Below, one piece after another: positions 1-5,678 of a DNA stretch of 8,718 bases; position 1 is the stretch's first letter, and each line of letters begins with the position of its first letter. The position numbers were made by a program, and so were the translations under genes. The stretch comes from JAJFKJ01 sp964443025. Its GTDB lineage: Bacteria; Pseudomonadota; Gammaproteobacteria; JABCZS01. Below the pieces are notes generated by a model. It made no database searches. It was not told where the DNA came from and saw nothing but the letters and a program-made list of their open reading frames with translations. The stretch lies in NCBI GenBank assembly GCA_964443025.1, contig CAYUEL010000090.1, positions 1-8,718 on the forward strand, given 5' to 3'.

Positions 1-361
1 CAACAACCACTTGCCCATAAGAAACACTTTCATCACCACGTACTAATACTTGCCGCTTGGGATTACGTTCTAATTCCGCAGCCACACGCGCACCCAAATC
101 TTTCGGCATCATGGGTGTTGTAGGTTTATCGCTAATGTTCAAGAAGTAATTGCCAATTTTATCAATGCTAATCACCAAGGGTTGCTCAACCTGTTCTTCA
201 ATGGTTTTAGAAGCTGCTTGAGGTAAATCCACTTGTACGCCTGATGTTAACAAAGGTGCGGTGATCATAAAAATCACCAGCAATACCAACATCACATCCA
301 CGTAAGGAACAATGTTAATTTCCGCAACGGGTTTGTCTTCTGTAAATAAATTCTTTAGCAT
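1..361 (-). CDS. tolR: TolR, Tol-Pal system proton-motor subunit (partial, C-terminus off window)
   Basis: Reading the minus strand from the ATG at 361-359 gives 120 codons before the window edge; the family is about 140 residues, so only the C-terminal tail is missing. TolR is an inner-membrane protein of the ExbD/TolR family. With TolQ it uses the proton gradient to drive TolA and so keep the outer membrane attached and constricting at division. The start MLKNLFTEDKPVAEINIVPY leads into one membrane segment at about residues 18-38. Asp22, in the context PYVDVMLVLL, matches the essential membrane aspartate (Asp23 in E. coli). A periplasmic domain follows, including a VLVRGDESVSYG stretch at about 106-117. 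The start overlaps the tolQ stop by 7 bases, so translation is probably coupled. The ribosome binding site is weak (AAAGAA). Identification is secure. Confidence 0.95.
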   Translation of the reverse strand, partial: MLKNLFTEDKPVAEINIVPYVDVMLVLLVIFMITAPLLTSGVQVDLPQAASKTIEEQVEQPLVISIDKIGNYFLNISDKPTTPMMPKDLGARVAAELERNPKRQVLVRGDESVSYGQVVV

Positions 362-1026
362 AATAATTTCTTTTGTAATACGCTTAAGACTTCTTCCCCA
401 AATGTTTGATAACTGTTAACCAAATGATTAATCTGATTTGAGAAACGGTTATAGGCAACCACAGCTGGAATCGCGGCAAATAACCCCATCGCGGTTGCAA
501 CTAAGGCTTCCGCAATACCGGGTGCAACCATTGCCAATGTTGCTTGTTGAACACCGCCTAATGCGATAAACGAATGCATGATTCCCCATACCGTACCAAA
601 TAATCCAATATAAGGACTTACCGATCCAATCGTTGCAAGCCAGTTAATATTTTTTTGCAAGGTTTCACGTTCACGCATGATCGCAATACGCATCGCACGT
701 TCCATGTGTTCACTGCTGATTTCCGGTGGCATATCTTTCTTTTCAAACCTTAAAAAATCTCGCATGCCTGCTACAAAAATCGCAGCGGTGCTATCAAGAT
801 TGCGTTTTCCTGAAGCCAACTTTTGATACATTGTGCCCAATTCCGACCCGGACCAAAACTCTTTTTCAAAATGTTCTGAACGTTGCATCGTTTGCTTTAA
901 TAAACGGCGGTATTGAAATATCAATGACCATGAAACAACGGATAACCCTAATAATAAAAGCATAATCAGTTGTACAAGTAATCCTGCATCGGCAAATAAG
1001 CGCCAAAGTGATAATTCTGTTGTCAT
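355..1026 (-). CDS. tolQ: TolQ, Tol-Pal system proton-channel subunit
   Basis: This encodes 223 residues, close to the usual length of about 230. TolQ belongs to the MotA/TolQ/ExbB family and forms the inner-membrane ring around TolR that converts proton flow into force on TolA. Three membrane segments are visible: about 14-37 (AGLLVQLIMLLLLGLSVVSW), 129-155 (including GLFGTVWGIMHSF) and 167-191 (APGIAEALVATAMGLFAAIP). The large cytoplasmic loop lies between the first two. Thr145 in GTVWG and Thr178 in VATAM sit where the family has conserved channel threonines. The ATG at 1026 lies inside the ruvB stop (ATGA, 4-base overlap). An AGGAG at 1038-1034 sits 7 bases upstream, within ruvB. The cluster member I would expect just upstream, ybgC, is absent: ruvB abuts tolQ directly. 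Confidence 0.96.
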   Translation of the reverse strand: MTTELSLWRLFADAGLLVQLIMLLLLGLSVVSWSLIFQYRRLLKQTMQRSEHFEKEFWSGSELGTMYQKLASGKRNLDSTAAIFVAGMRDFLRFEKKDMPPEISSEHMERAMRIAIMRERETLQKNINWLATIGSVSPYIGLFGTVWGIMHSFIALGGVQQATLAMVAPGIAEALVATAMGLFAAIPAVVAYNRFSNQINHLVNSYQTFGEEVLSVLQKKLLC

Positions 1027-2033
1027 TCATTGTCTCCTGTCGATAAACCAAAATGTAAAAATGCTTGTTTTGTAGCCAGCCGACCGCGTGGTGTACGATA
1101 AATATAACCTTCTTGTATTAAAAAGGGTTCTAATACATCTTCAATGGTATCTCTCGCTTCACCAATGGCTGCCGCCAATGATTCAATTCCTACCGGACCA
1201 CCGTCGAATTTTTCGATAATAGCCAGTAATAGTTTTCGATCCATGATATCAAAACCGCGATGATCCACATCCAAACAGTTTAGCGCATGTTGTGCACTTT
1301 GCTGCGTGATGGCGCCATCACCTTTGACTTGCGCATAATCCCTCACGCGCCGTAATAGACGATTCGCAATACGCGGTGTTCCTCGTGAACGTTTTGCGAT
1401 TTCCTGCGCACCTATTAAGTCAATGGCAATGCCCAAGATATCCGCTGAACGTAACACAATTTCCGTTAATTCCGCAGTATTATAAAATTCTAAACGTTGA
1501 ATAATACCAAAGCGATCACGTAGGGGGGATGTTAACATTCCTGCACGTGTCGTGGCACCTATCAACGTAAAGGGCGCTAGGTCTAATTTGATTGAACGCG
1601 CCGCCGGTCCCTCGCCAATCATGATATCCAGTTTAAAGTCTTCCATCGCAGGATACAAGATTTCTTCTATGGCTGGATTTAAACGATGTATTTCATCAAT
1701 GAACAATACTTCGTTCGGTTGCAGGTTCGTTAACAACGCAGCTAAATCGCCGGCTTTATCAAGAACAGGACCGGATGTTGTTTTAATACCCACATTCATT
1801 TCATTCGCAATGATATTCGCCAGCGTGGTTTTACCCAAACCCGGCGGCCCATAAATAAGCGCATGATCCAATGCTTCAGCACGTCCCTTGGCCGCACGAA
1901 TAAAAATTCCCATCTGATCTCTGGCAGTTTGCTGACCAATATATTCATTTAAGGTGCGTGGGCGAATCGATTTTTCTAAAATCGCTTCACTGACATCGGC
2001 TACCTGCGCCACAATGCGATCTTGTTCGATCAT
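1023..2033 (-). CDS. ruvB: RuvB, Holliday junction branch-migration ATPase
   Basis: RuvB is an AAA+ ATPase forming hexameric rings that pump DNA through a RuvA-bound Holliday junction. The protein is 336 residues from the ATG at 2033-2031, beginning MIEQDRIVAQ as in known RuvB. An in-frame TTG at 2048 would add five residues, but the AAAGGA ribosome site at about 2040-2045 favours the ATG. Visible motifs: Walker A GPPGLGKTT (62-70), Walker B FIDEIH with Asp113-Glu114, sensor 1 GATTRAG (159-165), arginine-finger region SPLRDRFG (169-176), and a C-terminal winged helix at about 278-317 ending YRTPRGR. Key residues are intact. The gene ends in a 4-base overlap with tolQ. Its usual upstream partner ruvA is about 1.4 kb away, beyond an inserted plus-strand gene and two repeats, so a private promoter is likely. 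Confidence 0.98.
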   Translation of the reverse strand: MIEQDRIVAQVADVSEAILEKSIRPRTLNEYIGQQTARDQMGIFIRAAKGRAEALDHALIYGPPGLGKTTLANIIANEMNVGIKTTSGPVLDKAGDLAALLTNLQPNEVLFIDEIHRLNPAIEEILYPAMEDFKLDIMIGEGPAARSIKLDLAPFTLIGATTRAGMLTSPLRDRFGIIQRLEFYNTAELTEIVLRSADILGIAIDLIGAQEIAKRSRGTPRIANRLLRRVRDYAQVKGDGAITQQSAQHALNCLDVDHRGFDIMDRKLLLAIIEKFDGGPVGIESLAAAIGEARDTIEDVLEPFLIQEGYIYRTPRGRLATKQAFLHFGLSTGDNE

Positions 2034-2051
2034 TAGAATTCCTTTCAAGAG

Positions 2052-2142
2052 GTCTTGTCTTTGCGAGGCTCGCAGAGCCGAAGCAATCCATTCTAGTTAA
2101 GTAGTGGATTGCTTCGCATCGATGATGCTCGCAATGACGACT
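2052..2142. repeat. palindromic cloverleaf repeat, copy A (upstream of ruvB, between divergent genes)
   Basis: This 91-bp element is present again at 3380-3469 in the same orientation; the last 42 bases are identical. It can fold with no unpaired base at the junction. The outer stem is TTGCGAG (2061-2067) with CTCGCAA (2128-2134). Arm 1 is GCTC/GAGC (2068-2071/2075-2078, loop GCA). Arm 2 is CGAAGCAATCCA (2079-2090) with TGGATTGCTTCG (2105-2116). Arm 3 is CATC/GATG (2117-2120/2124-2127, loop GAT). Partial pairing continues outward (GTC 2057-2059 with GAC 2136-2138). No reading frame is apparent inside. It resembles small palindromic repeats scattered through many bacterial genomes; family membership is not established here. 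Confidence 0.9.
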
Positions 2143-2149
2143 AATTATA
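2138..2149 (-). promoter_or_regulatory. candidate -10 element for ruvB-tolQR
   Basis: On the minus strand a perfect TATAAT occupies 2149-2144, about 110 bases upstream of the ruvB ATG. The -35 at a 16-18 base spacing is poor (around AACCTA), and there is no exact extended -10. A start about 7 bases downstream would fall at the edge of repeat copy A, placing the whole structured repeat in the ruvB leader. It is offered because ruvB is cut off from ruvA by an oppositely oriented gene and needs some source of transcription. Confidence 0.35.
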
Positions 2150-2198
2150 ACTCATAACAGTGTTTGTAGGTTGTCATCTATTCCATAGGCGAGAATAA

Positions 2199-2227
2199 TT
2201 GACCTATCACGTTGTTCAGAATATACT
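2199..2227 (+). promoter_or_regulatory. sigma70-type promoter for the 373-residue membrane protein gene
   Basis: A -35 TTGACC (2199-2204) and a -10 TATACT (2222-2227), each five of six to consensus, are separated by an ideal 17 bases. Transcription would start near 2234, giving a leader of only about 19 bases before the ATG at 2253. That leader holds an AGGAG ribosome site at 2242-2246. The promoter lies outside repeat copy A. Confidence 0.72.
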
Positions 2228-2252
2228 CGTTGTAAGTTTATAGGAGATCGTC

Positions 2253-3374
2253 ATGGCTAAAAATGCATTTGAACGTACGGTAGCTTACATCAGACATGAT
2301 ATGTTTGAACAATTCATGCGCCTACTGACGGACACTGCAGAAACATGGCGCTATCACCGCGAGTATTATCGTGATAAATCCTATTGGGGTCTCTATGTGG
2401 CTCGCGACTTTATTTTAAAATTTAACCCATTGAGCATCATGCTCAGTGCCACCGTTTATGCGCTTTATTATTCATTGCGATACATGAGACACCCCATCGC
2501 TTTGCTGATGGAAAACGGTAGAAAATGGGTTTTAGTCCTTGGCGTTGTGGCCATTGCACCTAACATTTTACCCGTCTCTTTACTTTACGTACCCTATAAA
2601 GATTTTGGAAATGCTTTAGGCTTTGGTAATTTTTTCCCCTATGAAATGGCGATAGCGACTGTTGTCGCATGCGTTATCGTACTCGCAGCAGTTTCATTTT
2701 ATATCGCTAAAAAATATGCACAAAGCTACACAATAGAGAAAAGTGAATCAGAATCAAACATGATGTCCACTTACACTCCCCTTTTATTCGACAAGATTGC
2801 TTCATTATCAAAAGAAAATAAGCCACTTCCAGAGCCACTTCCAGCATTGGACAACCCAGCCAAACAATTTAGCGCTGGCAAATATTGCATTTATGCACCT
2901 CATTTTGCCCACTATAATAATGATAAGTTCACTGAATACTCGAAATCTGATTACGCTTCCCGTGTATTGCGCCATTTAGCTGCAACGCGGCATCGCGTTA
3001 AAAGTGCCATTGAACATGCGGATATGGCTACACTTTTGAAGTTATTTGGTTCTGGGGTTGATGTCGGTAACACGAACACTATGACGCGCGCAGAAGCTTG
3101 GTTAAATGACGTGAGTAAACCTGCCCTGCAAGCGGTTTATGAAAAAATTAAAGAAAATGAACGTGCAAATGATTATAGTAAGGATGTCGCTGAACCTGAC
3201 CCAGCGATTATTGATAATCTCACCAAATGCTTTAACGAGAACACACCCGAAGCGCTGTGTTATTCTGCATATTTAGATCTGCGAGGAAAAGACGGTACAT
3301 TAAATAAAGTAAACGAAACTCTTGATAAAGAAATTAAACCTATGTTTGGACCATTTACTAAGAATAAGAAATAG
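2253..3374 (+). CDS. unrecognised multi-pass membrane protein with soluble C-terminal half (373 aa)
   Basis: I do not recognise this family. The 373-residue product starts MAKNAFERTVAYIRHDMFEQ. Its first 55 residues are polar, rich in aromatic and charged residues, and look helical. Hydrophobic segments follow at about 56-76 (weaker), 92-114 and 132-152. Residues 153-373 are soluble: a proline-rich link (PLPEPLPALDNP, about 191-202), then mostly helical sequence and a lysine-rich tail ending FTKNKK. There is no signal-peptide cleavage pattern and no catalytic motif I can name. AGGAG at 2242-2246, 6 bases before the ATG, and a good promoter argue that it is expressed. It is the only long plus-strand gene in the cluster, splits ruvA from ruvB, and is bracketed by direct repeats, suggesting acquisition. 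A secreted effector or an envelope protein are both possible; neither is shown. Confidence 0.85.
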   Translation: MAKNAFERTVAYIRHDMFEQFMRLLTDTAETWRYHREYYRDKSYWGLYVARDFILKFNPLSIMLSATVYALYYSLRYMRHPIALLMENGRKWVLVLGVVAIAPNILPVSLLYVPYKDFGNALGFGNFFPYEMAIATVVACVIVLAAVSFYIAKKYAQSYTIEKSESESNMMSTYTPLLFDKIASLSKENKPLPEPLPALDNPAKQFSAGKYCIYAPHFAHYNNDKFTEYSKSDYASRVLRHLAATRHRVKSAIEHADMATLLKLFGSGVDVGNTNTMTRAEAWLNDVSKPALQAVYEKIKENERANDYSKDVAEPDPAIIDNLTKCFNENTPEALCYSAYLDLRGKDGTLNKVNETLDKEIKPMFGPFTKNKK

Positions 3375-3379
3375 AAAGA

Positions 3380-3469
3380 GTCTTGTCTTTGCGAGGCCTG
3401 TAAGGCCGAAGCAAGCCATTTTAGTTAGTAGTGGATTGCTTCGCATCGATGATGCTCGCAATGACGACT
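3380..3469. repeat. palindromic cloverleaf repeat, copy B (between convergent gene ends)
   Basis: This is the second copy, 90 bp, starting 6 bases after the stop of the inserted gene and ending 3 bases from the ruvA stop. The same fold can be drawn: outer stem 3389-3395/3455-3461, arm 1 GCCT/AGGC (3396-3399/3403-3406, loop GTA), arm 2 3407-3418/3432-3443 with one mismatch (G3415), arm 3 3444-3447/3451-3454. Against copy A, arm 1 has changed at both sides of two base pairs, so pairing is kept. The remaining differences are one change in its loop, one in arm 2, and one substitution plus a 1-base deletion in the arm 2 loop. No T-run follows directly on either strand, so it is not a classical intrinsic terminator. 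Confidence 0.9.
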
Positions 3470-3471
3470 CA

Positions 3472-4041
3472 TTACCCCGCCTTCAACGCAGCGCGAATGA
3501 TTTCTTCGGCGGTTAACGATTTATCGCATTTATCCAGCATCTTTTGCGCATCGTTGGGTTTGTAGCCGAGTGCCAATAAAGCTTCCAATGCTTCATCGCA
3601 TTGCGTTGCATTGGCGTACGGACTTGTCATTACCACCTGTGTGTCCAATTTACCTTGCATATCTAAAATTAATTTTTGCGCCATCTTTGTGCCAATGCCG
3701 GGTAACTTCGTTAAACGTTTAACATCTTGCTCATGAACACATTGTGCCAATGCTGCCACTTCCATACCGGAAAGAATTGTTAATGCCAATTTGGGGCCAA
3801 TACCACTGGTTTTAAGTAATTGTTTGAAACAATGTTGCGTATCCGTGTCATGAAACCCGTACAACGTTTGAGAATCTTCACGCACGATGAATGTAGTATG
3901 CAAATGAACTGTTTGATTCAGTTCAGGTAATACACAATAGGTTGTCATAGGAACCAAGATTTCATAACCTACGCCATTCACATCCACAACCACACGTGGC
4001 GCACGTTTAAACGTTAACTTTCCGTTGAGATAGGCGAACAT
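3472..4041 (-). CDS. ruvA: RuvA, Holliday junction-binding subunit
   Basis: RuvA tetramers clamp the Holliday junction open and square and load RuvB rings on two arms. At 189 residues it is slightly shorter than the usual 200 or so. Domain I (about 1-64) is the OB fold starting MFAYLNGKL. It carries the acidic pin Glu55-Asp56 in the motif VREDSQTLYGF, which prises strands apart at the crossover. Domain II has two helix-hairpin-helix motifs, SGIGPKLALTIL (79-90) and PGIGTKMAQKLI (114-125). A flexible linker runs from about 131 to 147, and domain III (about 148-189), the RuvB contact, is present with EALEALLALGYKPNDA. AAGGA (4051-4047) lies 5 bases before the ATG. Upstream, 21 bases away, is the small coiled-coil gene, probably co-transcribed. 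Downstream is repeat copy B. Confidence 0.97.
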   Translation of the reverse strand: MFAYLNGKLTFKRAPRVVVDVNGVGYEILVPMTTYCVLPELNQTVHLHTTFIVREDSQTLYGFHDTDTQHCFKQLLKTSGIGPKLALTILSGMEVAALAQCVHEQDVKRLTKLPGIGTKMAQKLILDMQGKLDTQVVMTSPYANATQCDEALEALLALGYKPNDAQKMLDKCDKSLTAEEIIRAALKAG

Positions 4042-4062
4042 TGGAATCCTTATGTGTTCAAC

Positions 4063-4395
4063 TTAAATCATGTATGTAAACATAGCCGCTACAACACCTA
4101 CAAAAACACTCATCACGCCTACTATAACGCTCACTAAGATAACCATCAGGCGATTAGCTGTTTTCTCTATTTTGTTTTCAAGACGCAACTCGAATAGATT
4201 CAGATCATTTTTGAGCAGACTCAGCTCATTTTTAAGCGGATTCAGATCATTTTTAGTAGCCAACGCGCCCTCCTGTGCCTCTGCAACCATCAGCTGCGCT
4301 TCCGCCAAGCCTTTTGCCTGACGTTCATTAAAGCCGTGGCCTTGCAGACAGTTTACATACTTTAGTGTATCAAAGATTGGTTGTGCATGCGTCAT
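4063..4395 (-). CDS. small coiled-coil, tail-anchored membrane protein (DUF1640/CCDC90-like)
   Basis: The 110-residue product has the layout of the DUF1640/CCDC90 group. An N-terminal FDTLKYVNCLQGHGFNERQA (8-27) resembles the family's opening motif. A helical stretch rich in Ala, Glu and Gln follows, then a coiled coil at about 46-82 with tandem heptads (NDLNPLK, NELSLLK, NDLNLFE). It ends with one hydrophobic membrane segment at about 84-107 and only three residues after it, so it is probably anchored by its C-terminus. Bacterial members have no settled function; the mitochondrial relatives are membrane proteins. GAGGGG (4407-4402) sits 6 bases before the ATG. It is inserted between ruvC and ruvA, where most ruvCAB clusters have no gene, and shares their strand. 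Family assignment is from memory of the motif and not searched. Confidence 0.8.
   Translation of the reverse strand: MTHAQPIFDTLKYVNCLQGHGFNERQAKGLAEAQLMVAEAQEGALATKNDLNPLKNELSLLKNDLNLFELRLENKIEKTANRLMVILVSVIVGVMSVFVGVVAAMFTYMI
4197..4259 (-). repeat. three tandem 21-bp units encoding coiled-coil heptads
   Basis: Three adjacent 21-base units (4197-4217, 4218-4238, 4239-4259) share a pattern of GAnTCAGnTCATTTTT followed by a variable end on the plus strand. Each encodes one heptad of the coiled coil, so gain or loss of a unit keeps the frame and shifts the coil by exactly one heptad. This looks like recent internal duplication. Confidence 0.8.
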
Positions 4396-4427
4396 ATTTT
4401 ACCCCTCATTATTTTTATTAGGAGATC

Positions 4428-4457
4428 ATTATAAAATGAATTTTATTTAATAATCAA
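4428..4457 (-). promoter_or_regulatory. candidate sigma70 promoter for the coiled-coil gene and ruvA
   Basis: On the minus strand a TTGATT -35 (4457-4452) overlaps the ruvC stop codon. An 18-base A/T-rich spacer leads to a perfect TATAAT (4433-4428). Initiation near 4421 would leave a leader of about 25 bases before the ATG at 4395. It would allow the coiled-coil gene and ruvA to be transcribed apart from ruvC. Confidence 0.55.
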
Positions 4458-4939
4458 CTAATTTTTCGGGAAGTCATATGATAATGGCAAATTGCAACAG
4501 CCAGCGCATCAGCCGCATCCGCTTGGGGCAACCCATTCAAATTCAATAACCTGATAACCATTTCTTGCACTTGCTCTTTTACCGCATTCCCGTAGCCAAC
4601 AATACTTTGTTTGATTTGCCGCGCAGAATATTCCGCTATTTCCAGTTCATGTGCAAATGTAGCTGCGATGGCCGCACCTCGTGCTTGCCCCAATTTAATA
4701 GCACTATTTACATTGTGATGCACGAACACTTCCTCAATGGCAAATTCGGTAGGTTTATAGGTTTGAATGATTTCTTGAACACCTGAAAAGATTGTACGCA
4801 AACGTCTGGCAATATCGATTTGATCCGCTTTCACCACACCGCTGGTAATATACTTTGCCGTCTGTCCGTCAATAACAATTATCCCAAAACCCGTGCAACG
4901 CGAGCCAGGATCTACCCCCATTATTATTCGATTACTCAT
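4454..4939 (-). CDS. ruvC: RuvC, Holliday junction resolvase (crossover junction endonuclease)
   Basis: RuvC is a homodimeric nuclease of the RNase H fold that cuts two opposing strands of the junction held by RuvAB. The start chosen is the ATG at 4939-4937, giving MSNRIIMGVDPGSRCTGFG and 161 residues (E. coli has 173). The open frame extends 20 codons further into yebC, but that extension does not match the family. All four metal-binding acidic residues are present: Asp10 in MGVDPG, Glu69 in FAIEEVF, and Asp141 and Asp144 in QADAADALAVA. The GARGAA-like helix GQARGAAIAA (84-93) is also typical. The start overlaps the yebC stop by 8 bases (ATGAGTAA), indicating coupled translation; the ribosome site (GAGG) is only 3 bases away, so reinitiation may matter. 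The next Met, before GVDPG, lacks any ribosome site. Confidence 0.96.
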   Translation of the reverse strand: MSNRIIMGVDPGSRCTGFGIIVIDGQTAKYITSGVVKADQIDIARRLRTIFSGVQEIIQTYKPTEFAIEEVFVHHNVNSAIKLGQARGAAIAATFAHELEIAEYSARQIKQSIVGYGNAVKEQVQEMVIRLLNLNGLPQADAADALAVAICHYHMTSRKIS

Positions 4940-5669
4940 ACGCCTCAGATGGAATATCCGCATTAGTGTAGACGTTCTGTACATCATCGGAATCTTCAAG
5001 CATGTCGATCATCTTGATGATCTTTTTACCATCATCCACACTCACCTCGACCTGTATTTCAGGCAACATTGTCACTTCCGCATGGTCAGGATTTAAACTA
5101 TGTTCGACAAATGCTTTTTTCACTGCTTCAAAACTGTCGGGTGTTGTAATCACTTCGAAACTACCATCATCATGATGACGAACATCTTCGGCACCTGCAT
5201 CCAAACCCACTTCCATTAATTTGTCTTCATTATGTTTTGCAGAAAATATCATTTGTCCAATGTGTTTAAACAGATAACCCACTGAACCATCTGTTCCTAA
5301 ATTTCCACCACATTTTGAAAAGGCATGACGTACTTCAGCGACAGTGCGATTGCGATTATCCGTCATGGCATCCACCAATACGGCCACACCACCCGGTCCA
5401 TAACCTTCGTAGCGAATTTCCATCATATCCGCACCTTCTTCGCCACCTGCGCCTCGTTTGATGGCACGTTGAATGACATCTTTAGTCATATTAGCTGCAT
5501 AAGCTTTATCTACCGCAGTTCGCAAACGAGGATTCGATGCAATCTCTTCTCCACCCATGCGAGCTGCCGCCGTGATTTCACGAATAAATTTTGTGAATAA
5601 TTTTCCACGCTTGGCGTCTTGCTTCCCTTTACGGTGTTGAATATTCGCCCACTTACTATGACCCGCCAT
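4932..5669 (-). CDS. yebC: YebC/TACO1 family protein
   Basis: At 245 residues this is the usual full length. The signature start MAGHSKWANIQHRKGKQDAKRG is present. The rest follows the family: helical N-terminal domain to about residue 80, then DNRNRTVAEVRHAFSKCGGNLG (104-125) and GSVGYLF (128-134). The acidic C-terminal part ends DDVQNVYTNADI. The family has been described as DNA-binding regulators, while the mitochondrial relative TACO1 and more recent bacterial work point to help for ribosomes on difficult, proline-rich sequences. The sequence alone does not decide between these roles. GAGGGG ends 5 bases before the ATG; only 9 bases separate it from the aspS stop, and ruvC overlaps its end, so aspS-yebC-ruvC is a tight unit. 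This neighbourhood is common in gammaproteobacteria. Confidence 0.95.
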   Translation of the reverse strand: MAGHSKWANIQHRKGKQDAKRGKLFTKFIREITAAARMGGEEIASNPRLRTAVDKAYAANMTKDVIQRAIKRGAGGEEGADMMEIRYEGYGPGGVAVLVDAMTDNRNRTVAEVRHAFSKCGGNLGTDGSVGYLFKHIGQMIFSAKHNEDKLMEVGLDAGAEDVRHHDDGSFEVITTPDSFEAVKKAFVEHSLNPDHAEVTMLPEIQVEVSVDDGKKIIKMIDMLEDSDDVQNVYTNADIPSEAYE

Positions 5670-5678
5670 AATTTCCCC

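Noticed and set aside
2034..2048. Five-codon upstream extension of ruvB from a TTG
   Set aside because: The extension overlaps the AAAGGA ribosome site, and the protein from the ATG at 2033 begins MIEQDR as in known RuvB proteins.
2061..2134. tRNA gene suggested by the cloverleaf shape
   Set aside because: Arm lengths do not fit: arm 2 is 12 bp with a 14-base loop, the other two loops are only 3 bases, and there is no TTCGA loop or anticodon arm. It is a palindromic repeat, not a tRNA.
2185..2207. Inverted repeat ATAGG ... CCTAT overlapping the -35 of the inserted gene, as a possible operator
   Set aside because: Only 5 bp per arm with a 13-base gap; expected by chance in A/T-rich DNA.
3380..3469. 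Repeat copy B as a bidirectional intrinsic terminator between convergent genes
   Set aside because: The hairpins are present but neither strand has a T-run directly after a stem; a Rho-independent terminator cannot be claimed.
3322..3516. Plus-strand 64-codon frame running through the end of the inserted gene, repeat B and the ruvA end
   Set aside because: It has no ribosome site, is made of repeat sequence and shadow frames, and has no recognisable protein features.
4940..4999. Twenty-codon N-terminal extension of ruvC
   Set aside because: It lies inside the yebC coding sequence in another frame and does not resemble RuvC, whose family starts just before the GVDPG motif.
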